A stretch of 18,917 bases of DNA from NCBI GenBank assembly GCA_900547415.1, contig URGS01000031.1:1-18917 (forward strand), in the 5' to 3' direction. The notes beneath the pieces are model-generated. The model made no database searches, was not told the origin of the DNA, and saw only the letters and a list, made by a program, of their open reading frames with translations. Position numbers and translations under genes: made by a program. This DNA is from an uncultured Phascolarctobacterium sp. (GTDB lineage Bacteria > Bacillota > Negativicutes > Acidaminococcales > Acidaminococcaceae). Of this stretch, positions 8,683-15,294 are shown in pieces. How positions within the stretch are numbered: position 1 is the first letter of the stretch; every line of letters starts with the position of its first letter.

Positions 8683-9746
8683 TGTTCCATAAAAATTTGT
8701 TGGCCGGCCTTGCAGCCGGCCTGCTTTTGTGTGTCCAAACGGGAATGGTTCTAGCTGCTGTTCCTAAGGATGCACCCAAGGACGTTAAGCATATCCTTGG
8801 ATTTTATTATGGCAATGGTGAAAATATCCTTATTAGAGAAAATAACGGCAGATTAGAGCTGCTGTACCGTTTTTCCTACGAGGATAATAACTTTTCCGGA
8901 GCCAATGTATTTCCTTTAAGCAAGGAGCATTTTGATTCTTATTCTATGATAGAGGCTGGACCTATGAATAGATCCGAGGCTACTGTTAAATTTGAACGTG
9001 ATAATGACGGCTATGGTATTGCCTGCCGTGTTGGTGGTCATACTTATAGTCGAGAATATTTTGGCTTTGGTATAGGCGAAAGAGAAAAACCATTCCGTTT
9101 TCCTGAGCTATCTGCAGAAAAATGGACGGAGCTGAGAACTAGTGCGGCTAATGCAGTAATGCCTGCAGCTTTGGCAGCAGGGACTCAGGCTGCTTTGGTT
9201 AATGCTAACTCCATTCCTGGAGTGAAGGTTAATTCAGTATATGCCCAAGACGTCAACTGCTTTGGTGCACCTTTATACACTACTAATGACGTGTATATAA
9301 GTGGTGCCGCCGCCGAAGCTTTAGGTAAGGTGCAGCAGAGATTAGCTGAGCAGGGATATGGTATTGTCCTATGGGATGGCTATCGCCCCTGGTCTGTAAG
9401 CAAGCTTGCGCATCTGGCTATTCCGGATAATCGCAAAGGTATGCTGGAGGATCCGGATTTAAAGGGCAGTACTCATAATACAGGGTGTGCTGTTGATGTT
9501 GGTCTGTATGATCTGGCAACAGGTGCCGAAGTAGAGCTGAGCAGTGGTTTTGACGAACCAACAATTCGTCAGTATTCCGGCTATGCAGGGGGAACAAGCC
9601 GTCAGCGCTATTTACGAGATCTGCTGCGTGACACCATGGAGCTTTACGGCTTTAAAGGTATTGAAATGGAATGGTGGCATTTTGAATATGGTGACATCGG
9701 TCAAAATGCTCATTTAAATATCCCCTTGGAACAATTACACAATTAA
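8682..9746 (+). CDS. Secreted VanX-like D-alanyl-D-alanine dipeptidase (M15D) with an extra N-terminal domain
   Basis: An N-terminal signal peptide (about 1-25, hydrophobic LLAGLAAGLLLCV ending AXA-like) is followed by about 120 residues I do not recognise (about 26-150, rich in aromatic and charged residues). The M15D catalytic domain spans about 170-350. Zinc ligands are His265 and Asp272 in STHNTGCAVD and His333 in EWWHF, with catalytic Glu330; the GYRP arginine is present. Family role: hydrolysis of D-Ala-D-Ala-type dipeptides, here probably in the periplasm or cell wall. No vanH/vanA neighbours, so this looks like wall recycling rather than glycopeptide resistance. Starts on the A of the upstream stop (TAATG). 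Confidence 0.88.
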   Translation: MFHKNLLAGLAAGLLLCVQTGMVLAAVPKDAPKDVKHILGFYYGNGENILIRENNGRLELLYRFSYEDNNFSGANVFPLSKEHFDSYSMIEAGPMNRSEATVKFERDNDGYGIACRVGGHTYSREYFGFGIGEREKPFRFPELSAEKWTELRTSAANAVMPAALAAGTQAALVNANSIPGVKVNSVYAQDVNCFGAPLYTTNDVYISGAAAEALGKVQQRLAEQGYGIVLWDGYRPWSVSKLAHLAIPDNRKGMLEDPDLKGSTHNTGCAVDVGLYDLATGAEVELSSGFDEPTIRQYSGYAGGTSRQRYLRDLLRDTMELYGFKGIEMEWWHFEYGDIGQNAHLNIPLEQLHN

Positions 9747-9774
9747 GATAAAAATATTTTAATGAGGTGAGAAT

Positions 9775-10116
9775 ATGAACGTTTATGATTGCGCTAATGA
9801 TTTAGCAAAGGCTATGCGTGAAAGCCACGAGTACAAAAAACTGCAGGAGGCTACTGTTGCTCTCAATAAGGATGCTAATGCAAAGAGCATGGTTAATGAA
9901 TTCTTAAAGCTTAACCAGGATGCAGAAATTGCTAAGCTTCAAGGAAAGGAACCTGACAAGGCTATTACTGACAAGATTCAGGAGTTGTACAGAGTATTAG
10001 CGTTAAATTCTGATGCTATGCAATATCTGAACTCCTTTATGCGTTTCCAAATGATGTTGTCCGATGTTACTAAGTCTATTCAAGATGTAGTAACCGAAGT
10101 CGTTGGAGAGAAATAA
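9775..10116 (+). CDS. YlbF/YmcA-family protein
   Basis: A short all-helical protein of 113 aa, rich in Lys, Asp and Glu, with the family's N-terminal pattern (YDCANDLAKAMRESHEYKKLQ) and a central run that places hydrophobics at helical spacing. In B. subtilis the relatives YlbF and YmcA form the Y-complex with YaaT and influence RNase Y processing and development; whether that applies here is inference. GAGGTG upstream supports the start, 28 nt after the VanX-like gene. It overlaps murB by 1 nt. Confidence 0.85.
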   Translation: MNVYDCANDLAKAMRESHEYKKLQEATVALNKDANAKSMVNEFLKLNQDAEIAKLQGKEPDKAITDKIQELYRVLALNSDAMQYLNSFMRFQMMLSDVTKSIQDVVTEVVGEK

Positions 10117-11027
10117 TGAACGACCTGAATTTACAGGAAATTTTTGCAGGCTGCACTCAAAAGCCATTACTTGTCAATGAACCTATGAGCAGGCACACTT
10201 CCTTTAAGATTGGCGGCCCTGCGGATTTAATGGCTCTTCCTGCTACAGAAGAGGAACTGCAGAGCTTGCTGGAACGTGCTCACACCATGCAGATTCCTGT
10301 TACCTTGATTGGTAATGGTTCTAATTTGCTGGTGAGAGATAAGGGTATTCGCGGGCTTGTTATCAAGCTTGGCAATATGCTTTGCAATATTAAGGCAGAT
10401 GGCGAACTCTTATCCTTCGGTAGCGGTGTTTCCTTGGCTATGGCGTCTCGCAAGGCTGCAGATCTAGGTCTTAAGGGTATGGAGTTTGCAGTTGGTATTC
10501 CTGGTAGTATAGGCGGTGCAGTTTATATGAACGCTGGTGCCTATGACGGGGAAATGTCTAATGTAGTAGAATCTGTACGTGTTATTGAGCCTAATGGTGA
10601 AGCTCATCTTATAAAGGCTGAAGAGCTAGGCTTTGCCTACCGCAAAACTAAGCTGCAAAACAGCGGCAGAATCGTAACAGAGGTCAATCTGAAGCTTTCT
10701 GCTGGCCAAAAGGACGAAATAAATGCTAAAATGGCGGATTTCAGTCAAAGACGTATTAGTAAGCAGCCTTTGGAGCTTCCAAGTGCAGGAAGTATGTTTA
10801 AGCGTCCCGTAGGCTATTATGCAGGTACCTTGATTGAACAAACTGGTCTGAAGGGCTACACTGTTGGTGGTGCGCAGGTTTCTCAAAAGCACGCTGGCTT
10901 TGTGGTTAATGTAGGAAAGGCTACTGCAGCAGATGTATTGCAGCTTATCAAGGACGTACAGGAGAAGGTTTTAGATGCTCACGGCGTTCAGTTGGAGCCT
11001 GAGGTCCTTGTTTTGGGCGAAGAATAG
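10116..11027 (+). CDS. murB: UDP-N-acetylenolpyruvoylglucosamine reductase
   Basis: FAD- and NADPH-dependent enzyme making UDP-MurNAc, the second committed step of peptidoglycan precursor synthesis, in the cytoplasm. FAD-domain motifs: HTSFKIGGPADLM, GNGSNLLVRDKG and GIPGSIGGAVYMNAGAYDGE. Active-site residues: Arg176 (YRKTKL), the proton donor Ser226 (PSAGSMFKRP) and Glu296 near the C-terminus (LEPEV). It is 303 aa, the short type II form common in Firmicutes. The start overlaps the ylbF-like stop by 1 nt (TAATG), so it is translationally coupled. Confidence 0.96.
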   Translation: MNDLNLQEIFAGCTQKPLLVNEPMSRHTSFKIGGPADLMALPATEEELQSLLERAHTMQIPVTLIGNGSNLLVRDKGIRGLVIKLGNMLCNIKADGELLSFGSGVSLAMASRKAADLGLKGMEFAVGIPGSIGGAVYMNAGAYDGEMSNVVESVRVIEPNGEAHLIKAEELGFAYRKTKLQNSGRIVTEVNLKLSAGQKDEINAKMADFSQRRISKQPLELPSAGSMFKRPVGYYAGTLIEQTGLKGYTVGGAQVSQKHAGFVVNVGKATAADVLQLIKDVQEKVLDAHGVQLEPEVLVLGEE

Positions 11028-11038
11028 GGTGATTATAA

Positions 11039-11431
11039 ATGAATGAAGTTTTGATGAATGAGCAGGAGCTTCACGAAGCAGGCCTTGAAATTTTAGCTAA
11101 CTGGCTGGAAAGTAAGGGCTTTGAGATTCTTGTTGCTCAAAGAGAAAAGGATGCACTTCCTAGTATGGTTGTCAAACAGGGTGAATCTGTAATCTTTATT
11201 ATCGCTGCTTCTGCTATGTATCCTGAGAAGGGTAAAATTGCTGATAATGTGAAGGCTGCTGTACTACAGCATGCTAAGCAATTTGAAGCTCAGACAGCAT
11301 GTGCTTACATTGGTTTGGCAAATGCTAAGGCTGTTGAAGCCAAGGATAAGTCTAACTATAGTTTAGCAGCTAAGGATGCCCGTTTTATTGCTGACTTTAA
11401 AGGATTAGAATACATTCAATTTGAAGATTGA
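11039..11431 (+). CDS. Unrecognised conserved-looking protein, 130 aa
   Basis: I do not recognise this family. It is soluble, with no signal peptide or membrane segment. The N-terminal half alternates a helix (EAGLEILANWLESKGFEIL), a strand, and two hydrophobic strand-like segments (MVVKQGESVIFIIAASAM). The pattern of a helix, then a strand with VKQGESVIFII, is vaguely like the restriction-endonuclease-like fold of YraN/UPF0102 proteins, but I cannot see the catalytic D...ExK pattern, so this is only a hint. AGGGTG (11026-11031) overlaps the murB stop and is 7 nt before ATG. The next gene follows after 10 nt. Codon use resembles its neighbours, so it is a real operon member. Confidence 0.8.
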   Translation: MNEVLMNEQELHEAGLEILANWLESKGFEILVAQREKDALPSMVVKQGESVIFIIAASAMYPEKGKIADNVKAAVLQHAKQFEAQTACAYIGLANAKAVEAKDKSNYSLAAKDARFIADFKGLEYIQFED

Positions 11432-11441
11432 GGTGTTAGTT

Positions 11442-12251
11442 ATGGATTTGTTAACAGTCAATCAAAGCAAATGTCTTCGTTGTGGTATATGTGTGGAGTG
11501 TTGTCCGTCCTGCATTCTCTCCATGGGTGAGAATGGTCCGGAATGTAATTTTGATAGAGGCTGTATGAGCTGCGGACAATGTGTAGCCATCTGTCCTGTT
11601 GGAGCACTTGATAACAAGTATACGCCGCTGGCTGAGCAACGACCTGTAACTATGCCTGTTCTTGATTCTGACACTGCCTATGAGTTTTTGCGTATGCGCC
11701 GCAGTGTACGTAACTTTAAGGCTGCAGTGCCGACTGAAGAGGAGCTTACAAAGCTTTTGGACGTATGTCGCTACGCTCCGACTGCAGGTAACTCTCAAGG
11801 AATGTATTATATTGTAATTAGAGACCAGGAGAAAATCAAGGCTATTGCTGATACTGTTGCTGACTGGATGGAGGCAGAAGTTGAGGCAGGTACTGAAAAC
11901 AAGCGTTATTTTATGACTGTTCTGCGCGCTTATAGGGAGCGTGGCCAGGATATTATTGCTAGACACGCACCGTGCCTGATTTTTGCAACAGCAAGACGTC
12001 TCAATATTACTGGTGTTAGTAATTGTGAGCAAAGCTGGGCCTATGCAGAGCTGTTTGCTCCTACATTAGGACTTGGTACTACTATTGCAGGCTTTATTCA
12101 ATCCTGTGGTATTGCAGGCTATAAGCCCCTGTTAGAGATTGTTGGAGTGCCTGCAAAGCACAAATTAGTAGGTACACTTATGGTTGGTTATCCCAAGTAT
12201 AAATTTAAACGTATGCCTGAACGTCAGCATTTAAAGGTAGAGTTCCGTTAA
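11442..12251 (+). CDS. Ferredoxin-nitroreductase fusion protein
   Basis: The protein of 269 aa has two domains. Residues 1-60 hold two [4Fe-4S] motifs: Cys11, 14, 17 with Cys21, and Cys41, 44, 47 with Cys51. Residues about 80-265 form an FMN-dependent nitroreductase domain beginning FLRMRRSVRNF, with APTAGNSQG as the flavin-binding stretch. The fusion supplies electrons from its clusters to the flavin site; the substrate is unknown. Start choice: the frame is open from a TTG at 11421, but GAGGTG (11430-11435) is 6 nt before ATG 11442, giving MDLLTVNQSKC. Last gene before a strong terminator. Confidence 0.9.
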   Translation: MDLLTVNQSKCLRCGICVECCPSCILSMGENGPECNFDRGCMSCGQCVAICPVGALDNKYTPLAEQRPVTMPVLDSDTAYEFLRMRRSVRNFKAAVPTEEELTKLLDVCRYAPTAGNSQGMYYIVIRDQEKIKAIADTVADWMEAEVEAGTENKRYFMTVLRAYRERGQDIIARHAPCLIFATARRLNITGVSNCEQSWAYAELFAPTLGLGTTIAGFIQSCGIAGYKPLLEIVGVPAKHKLVGTLMVGYPKYKFKRMPERQHLKVEFR

Positions 12252-12264
12252 AGGCTGCAAAAGG

Positions 12265-12399
12265 TAAAAATAAAAAAGAAACAGCCCGTGTCGAAGGTGG
12301 GTCCACGACACGGGCTGTTTCTTTGTGGGTTGAAAGGTCATACATTAATGTGGGATGTTGTATGACTAGGGGGTTGAGAAAAGTTGTGGAACTTTTCCT
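12265..12399 (-). ncRNA. Candidate minus-strand small RNA, about 135 nt, three hairpins
   Basis: Reading the minus strand, a promoter-like pair (-35 at 12434-12429, -10 at 12411-12406) would start transcription near 12399. The transcript would contain hairpin 1, GAAAAGTT / AACTTTTC (12397-12390 with 12385-12378, 4-nt loop). Hairpin 2 is GTCATAC / GTATGAC (12366-12360 with 12343-12337, 16-nt loop). It would end in the 19-bp terminator with its U tract to about 12265. No open reading frame with a ribosome site fits. Promoter, successive hairpins and intrinsic terminator at sRNA scale make this plausible; it matches no RNA family I recognise. Confidence 0.45.
12275..12324. terminator. Strong bidirectional terminator (19-bp perfect stem)
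   Basis: AAAGAAACAGCCCGTGTCG (12275-12293) is perfectly complementary to 12306-12324, with a 12-nt loop. On the plus strand it ends the nine-gene operon but is followed only by a short mixed T tract (TTTCTTTG). On the minus strand the tail reads CTTTTTTATTTTT, a much better U tract, suggesting that it also terminates a minus-strand transcript (see the candidate small RNA). Confidence 0.92.
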
Positions 12400-12405
12400 C
12401 CGATA

Positions 12406-12434
12406 ATAATATCACACTTATTGCTAATTAGCAA
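12406..12434 (-). promoter_or_regulatory. Minus-strand promoter candidate for the small RNA
   Basis: On the minus strand TTGCTA (12434-12429), a 17-nt spacer, then TATTAT (12411-12406) preceded by TGA to make an extended -10. Five of six -10 bases match consensus. The surrounding DNA is AT-rich, so chance matches are possible. Confidence 0.45.
12421..12434. repeat. 14-bp perfect palindrome
   Basis: TTGCTAATTAGCAA reads the same on both strands and covers the -35 hexamer of the minus-strand promoter candidate, the position expected of an operator. A longer inverted repeat with the same TTGCT / AGCAA arms lies in front of the XRE regulator (14621-14642), but with different spacing. Confidence 0.5.
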
Positions 12435-12676
12435 CAAAAATATGAAAAACTATACATTTTGCAAAGTATTTCAGAATTATTAGATATTAATTGATAAATG
12501 TTAAAAGCATTTCTAATGATTTTTTTTTACATCATAAATTGTCATTAGTACATTATTGGCTGATATGAATGTAAGAATTCATAAATAGGGGAAGAAGGTC
12601 TTTTCTATGTAATGAGTGCTTTAAACACTAATTGGCGGATTAATAATCAAAGTCTATGTAATAAACCTATTAGTAG
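12435..12676. other. AT-rich intergenic DNA between convergent genes
   Basis: I see no gene here. It contains weak inverted repeats, CTAATGA / TCATTAG (12513-12519 with 12542-12548) and ATGAAT / ATTCAT near 12564-12582, and only very short open frames. Confidence 0.5.
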
Positions 12677-12713
12677 AGCATAAAAAACTGCCAGATAAAA
12701 TCTGACAGTTTTT
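12677..12713 (-). terminator. Rho-independent terminator of the alanine/glycine symporter
   Basis: On the minus strand AAAAACTGTCAGA pairs with TCTGGCAGTTTTT (12713-12701 with 12695-12683, one U-G wobble), with a 5-nt loop and a following T run. It begins 13 nt after the symporter stop codon. Confidence 0.9.
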
Positions 12714-12725
12714 GTAAATCTTATA

Positions 12726-14120
12726 TTATGCTTCAGCAACCTCTTCTATTTGAGAAGCAGCACGAATTTGTTTTTTTCTAGCGTGTACTTTTTCCCAGTA
12801 TGCAAAGTAAGCTTTAGTTTCAGCTACTACAACACCGCTGAGTCCAATTAAAGCGATAAGGTTGGGGAGAGCCATGAGGCCATTTACGATATCTGCAATA
12901 ACCCAAATGAGTTCCAGTTTAAGGAATGCACCGCTGCCAACCAAAACAATATAGAGGTAACGGTAGGGTTTAATTGCCTTTACACCAAAGAGGTATTCAA
13001 CGCAGCGTTCACCGTAATAGTTCCAGCCAATAATGGTGGTGAAGGCAAAGAGCACCAGGCCTAAGCAAAGAATGTATTTTGCCATCATGGGGAATGCGGA
13101 GGAGAATGCCTGCTCAGTCATAGCAGCACCATTAAGGTCGCCGCACCAAGCTCCGCTTACTACAAGAGTAAGACCGGTCAATGTGCAGATGATGATGGTA
13201 TCGATAAAGGTACCGGTCATGGATACCAAACCTTGCTCGGTAGGCCATTTAGTTTTAGCAGCTGCTGCTACGATAGGAGCACTACCCAGACCTGCTTCAT
13301 TAGAGAAGATACCACGAGCTATACCGGAACGCATAGCCAGCATCATGGTAGCACCCAAGAAACCGCCGCTTGCTGCAGTGGTATTGAAGGCACTGTCAAT
13401 GATTAAGGAGATTGCTGCGGGAATTTCAGCAGCATAATAAACGAGAACAGAGACAGTAGTTACAATATATAACACAGCCATGAAGGGAACAACCTTGCTG
13501 GCTACATTTGCGATGGACTGCAGACCGCCAATAGTTACAACTGCTACTAATACGGTCAGAACTGCAGCAGTATAAAGTACAGGAATTCCTAAGGAAACTT
13601 CAGTGATAGAGGTGATTGCATTGACCTGAGTAAATGTACCGGAGCCAAGGCAAGCAGTCATAATAGCAAATACGGCAAACATTGCTGCCAGAGGCTTGTA
13701 GGCTTTGCCCAAACCATTTTCAATGTAGTACATAGGACCACCGGAGATATTGCCGTCCGCATCAACTACACGATATTTTACAGCAAGAACGCCTTCGGCG
13801 TATTTAGTTGCCATACCAAAAAATGCTGCTAACCACATCCAGAAGAGAGCACCAGGGCCACCAAGCTTTATTGCAGTTGCAACGCCTACAATGTTGCCTG
13901 TACCTACAGTTGCTGCCAGAGCAGTACAAAGAGCTTGGAAGCTGTTAACATCACCATTGCCTGCGTTACGAGCAGTAAAAATAAGGCTTAAGGCTTTGGG
14001 CAGCTTAACAATTTGCAATAAACCCAAGCGGATTGTAAGTAGAATACCAGTTCCGATTAACAGTGCCATCGTAGGAGGACCCCAGACGAAAGCATCTACA
14101 GCAGTCATAAATTCTAACAT
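12726..14120 (-). CDS. Sodium:alanine/glycine symporter, AGCS family
   Basis: The protein of 464 aa has about ten to eleven membrane segments along its length. Family hallmarks: AATVGTGNIVGVATAI near residues 70-85, GGPGALFWMWLAAFFGMATKYAEG just after, GGPMYYIENGLGK and a central GIARGIFSNEAGLGSAP. AGCS carriers import alanine or glycine with Na+ (or H+) across the cytoplasmic membrane; which amino acid is preferred cannot be read. The start is supported by AAAAGGGG upstream of ATG. It is monocistronic: its own promoter at 14213-14185 and a terminator at 12713. No glycine riboswitch is apparent in the roughly 60-nt leader, which holds only a small ACGC / GCGT hairpin (14159-14170). Confidence 0.95.
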   Translation of the reverse strand: MLEFMTAVDAFVWGPPTMALLIGTGILLTIRLGLLQIVKLPKALSLIFTARNAGNGDVNSFQALCTALAATVGTGNIVGVATAIKLGGPGALFWMWLAAFFGMATKYAEGVLAVKYRVVDADGNISGGPMYYIENGLGKAYKPLAAMFAVFAIMTACLGSGTFTQVNAITSITEVSLGIPVLYTAAVLTVLVAVVTIGGLQSIANVASKVVPFMAVLYIVTTVSVLVYYAAEIPAAISLIIDSAFNTTAASGGFLGATMMLAMRSGIARGIFSNEAGLGSAPIVAAAAKTKWPTEQGLVSMTGTFIDTIIICTLTGLTLVVSGAWCGDLNGAAMTEQAFSSAFPMMAKYILCLGLVLFAFTTIIGWNYYGERCVEYLFGVKAIKPYRYLYIVLVGSGAFLKLELIWVIADIVNGLMALPNLIALIGLSGVVVAETKAYFAYWEKVHARKKQIRAASQIEEVAEA

Positions 14121-14184
14121 TTTCTTTACCCCTTTTCCAAATTAAATTAAAGCACCACACGCCTAAGCGTCAATTCATGGAATT

Positions 14185-14213
14185 ATTGTAACATACATGG
14201 CAGCTCTGCACAA
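14185..14213 (-). promoter_or_regulatory. Promoter of the AGCS symporter
   Basis: Minus strand: -35 TTGTGC (14213-14208), a 17-nt spacer, extended -10 TGT-TACAAT (TACAAT at 14190-14185). The predicted start is about 57 nt before the ATG. Confidence 0.7.
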
Positions 14214-14589
14214 TATTTCAAGAAAATGTATACACGTATTTTTTTTGTACATAAAAGTACTAAGTTTAAAGGACGAGTGAGAATTACAGTATATACTTAA
14301 TAAAAATATAATGGAATAAGCATATCCTAATGCATTTTAAAAAAGAGATTAACAGAAATTTATTATTTACGAAACTAAAAATATTAGATGCATAAAATTA
14401 CTAAACATAATAAATAATGTAAAATCATATTAGACCGATAAGAGCTATTTGAGGAGAAGTCAGAGTTAAAAGAAGTTTGAAAAATTTAATTACATAAGTT
14501 AAAATAATACTAATAAAGTAATTATCTAATTGGTTATAAGGATTTAAAGGTTAAAATAGATAACAACAAAACTTTATTGGCAATAATGC
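14214..14589. other. AT-rich divergent intergenic region
   Basis: No gene can be supported in this stretch between the symporter promoter and the regulator promoter. A plus-strand promoter-like pair TTACAG, 17 nt, TATAAT occurs at 14284-14312. It leads only into a 21-codon frame at about 14331 without a ribosome site and then 330 nt of leader before the XRE gene, so it may be chance in AT-rich DNA. Confidence 0.5.
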
Positions 14590-14618
14590 TTGTTTATTCT
14601 AAATATATGTGATAAAAT
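14590..14618 (+). promoter_or_regulatory. Promoter of the XRE regulator
   Basis: TTGTTT (14590-14595), a 17-nt spacer, TAAAAT (14613-14618) preceded by TGA to give an extended -10. The predicted transcription start falls near 14625, inside the inverted repeat at 14621-14642. Confidence 0.65.
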
Positions 14619-14620
14619 TA

Positions 14621-14642
14621 ATTTGCTTAATTATTAGCAAAT
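14621..14642. promoter_or_regulatory. Operator-like inverted repeat in front of the XRE regulator
   Basis: ATTTGCT (14621-14627), eight bases, AGCAAAT (14636-14642) is a perfect 7-bp inverted repeat beginning 3 nt after the -10 box and 22 nt before the ATG. Its position over the predicted start site suggests a repressor site, most simply for autoregulation by the gene that follows. Confidence 0.55.
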
Positions 14643-14663
14643 ACTTATGATAGGAGTTTTATA

Positions 14664-14984
14664 ATGGGGAAACTAGCGGTTATTGAAGTAGATAAAAATG
14701 AATTGTGCCGCGTTGGATATAGAATTAAATTGGTTAGATTACGCAAAAATATGACCCAAACAGAGCTTGCAGAAGCCATTGGTATTTCTAAGGCACATAT
14801 TAGCAATATTGAAAATGGTAAGACTATTGTAACAATGGAGAATCTGTTCCTGATTAAAAAGGCATTAGGATGTACCTTTTTGGATTTGCTTTCTGACGAT
14901 GATAAAAAGAAGGAAGATACTTCACAGATATCCTTGGAAGAGATTTTTCTAGCATTAAGCTTATTAAAAACCAGAAAGAATTAA
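14664..14984 (+). CDS. Small XRE-family helix-turn-helix regulator
   Basis: The protein of 106 aa has a Cro/CI-type DNA-binding domain at residues about 19-76. The helix-turn-helix runs about 31-51 (TQTELAEAIGISKAHISNIE), and the hydrophobic close is LGCTFLDLL. The tail (77-106) is charged, then hydrophobic, and could serve dimerisation. AGGAG (14652-14656) 7 nt before ATG supports the start. It stands alone: no toxin, phage or restriction gene is next to it, so this is a solitary regulator, probably of its own promoter. No clear terminator separates it from the tRNA promoter 18 nt after its stop. Confidence 0.9.
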   Translation: MGKLAVIEVDKNELCRVGYRIKLVRLRKNMTQTELAEAIGISKAHISNIENGKTIVTMENLFLIKKALGCTFLDLLSDDDKKKEDTSQISLEEIFLALSLLKTRKN

Positions 14985-14992
14985 ACTTTTTT

Positions 14993-15004
14993 AAGAATAT
15001 TCTT
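14993..15004. repeat. 12-bp palindrome touching the tRNA promoter -35 box
   Basis: AAGAATATTCTT is perfectly self-complementary, and its last two bases are the first two of the TTGACT -35 hexamer. It could be a regulatory site or a chance palindrome in AT-rich DNA. Confidence 0.35.
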
Positions 15005-15031
15005 GACTTATGTCTTGGAAACGTGTATAAT
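15003..15031 (+). promoter_or_regulatory. Promoter of the tRNA cluster
   Basis: TTGACT (15003-15008), 17-nt spacer, TATAAT (15026-15031): near-consensus at both boxes, as expected for stable RNA genes. The -10 ends 12 nt before tRNA-Pro. Confidence 0.85.
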
Positions 15032-15043
15032 ACCCTTTGTATT

Positions 15044-15120
15044 CGGGGTGTAGCGCAGTTTGGTAGCGCACCTGCCTTGGGAGCAGGGTGTCGCAGGTTC
15101 GAATCCTGCCACTCCGACCA
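15044..15120 (+). tRNA. tRNA-Pro (anticodon TGG)
   Basis: Cloverleaf of 77 nt with encoded CCA. Acceptor CGGGGTG / CACTCCG, anticodon stem CCTGC / GCAGG around loop CTTGGGA, giving TGG. T arm GCAGG TTCGAAT CCTGC is perfect. Confidence 0.96.
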
Positions 15121-15125
15121 AATCT

Positions 15126-15199
15126 GCGGGTGTAGTTTAGTGGTAAAACCTCAGCCTTCCAAGCTGATGTTGTGGGTTCGATTCCCATCGCCCGCTCCA
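15126..15199 (+). tRNA. tRNA-Gly (anticodon TCC)
   Basis: Cloverleaf of 74 nt with encoded CCA. Acceptor GCGGGTG / CGCCCGC region, anticodon stem TCAGC / GCTGA around loop CTTCCAA, giving TCC. It starts 5 nt after tRNA-Pro and is surely co-transcribed. Confidence 0.95.
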
Positions 15200-15217
15200 A
15201 TTACAATTTATAAATGT

Positions 15218-15286
<69 letters not shown>

Positions 15287-15294
<8 letters not shown>

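Noticed and set aside
8682..9746. Vancomycin-resistance vanX
   Set aside because: No vanH or vanA ligase nearby, and the protein is exported with an extra domain. Resistance vanX is cytoplasmic and clustered with those genes.
14121..14184. Glycine riboswitch in the leader of the AGCS symporter
   Set aside because: The leader is only about 57-65 nt, too short for a tandem glycine aptamer, and contains only a small hairpin.
14284..14400. Promoter-like pair with a 21-codon frame (about 14331)
   Set aside because: The -35/-10 match is good, but the frame lacks a ribosome site, and such matches are frequent in AT-rich DNA.
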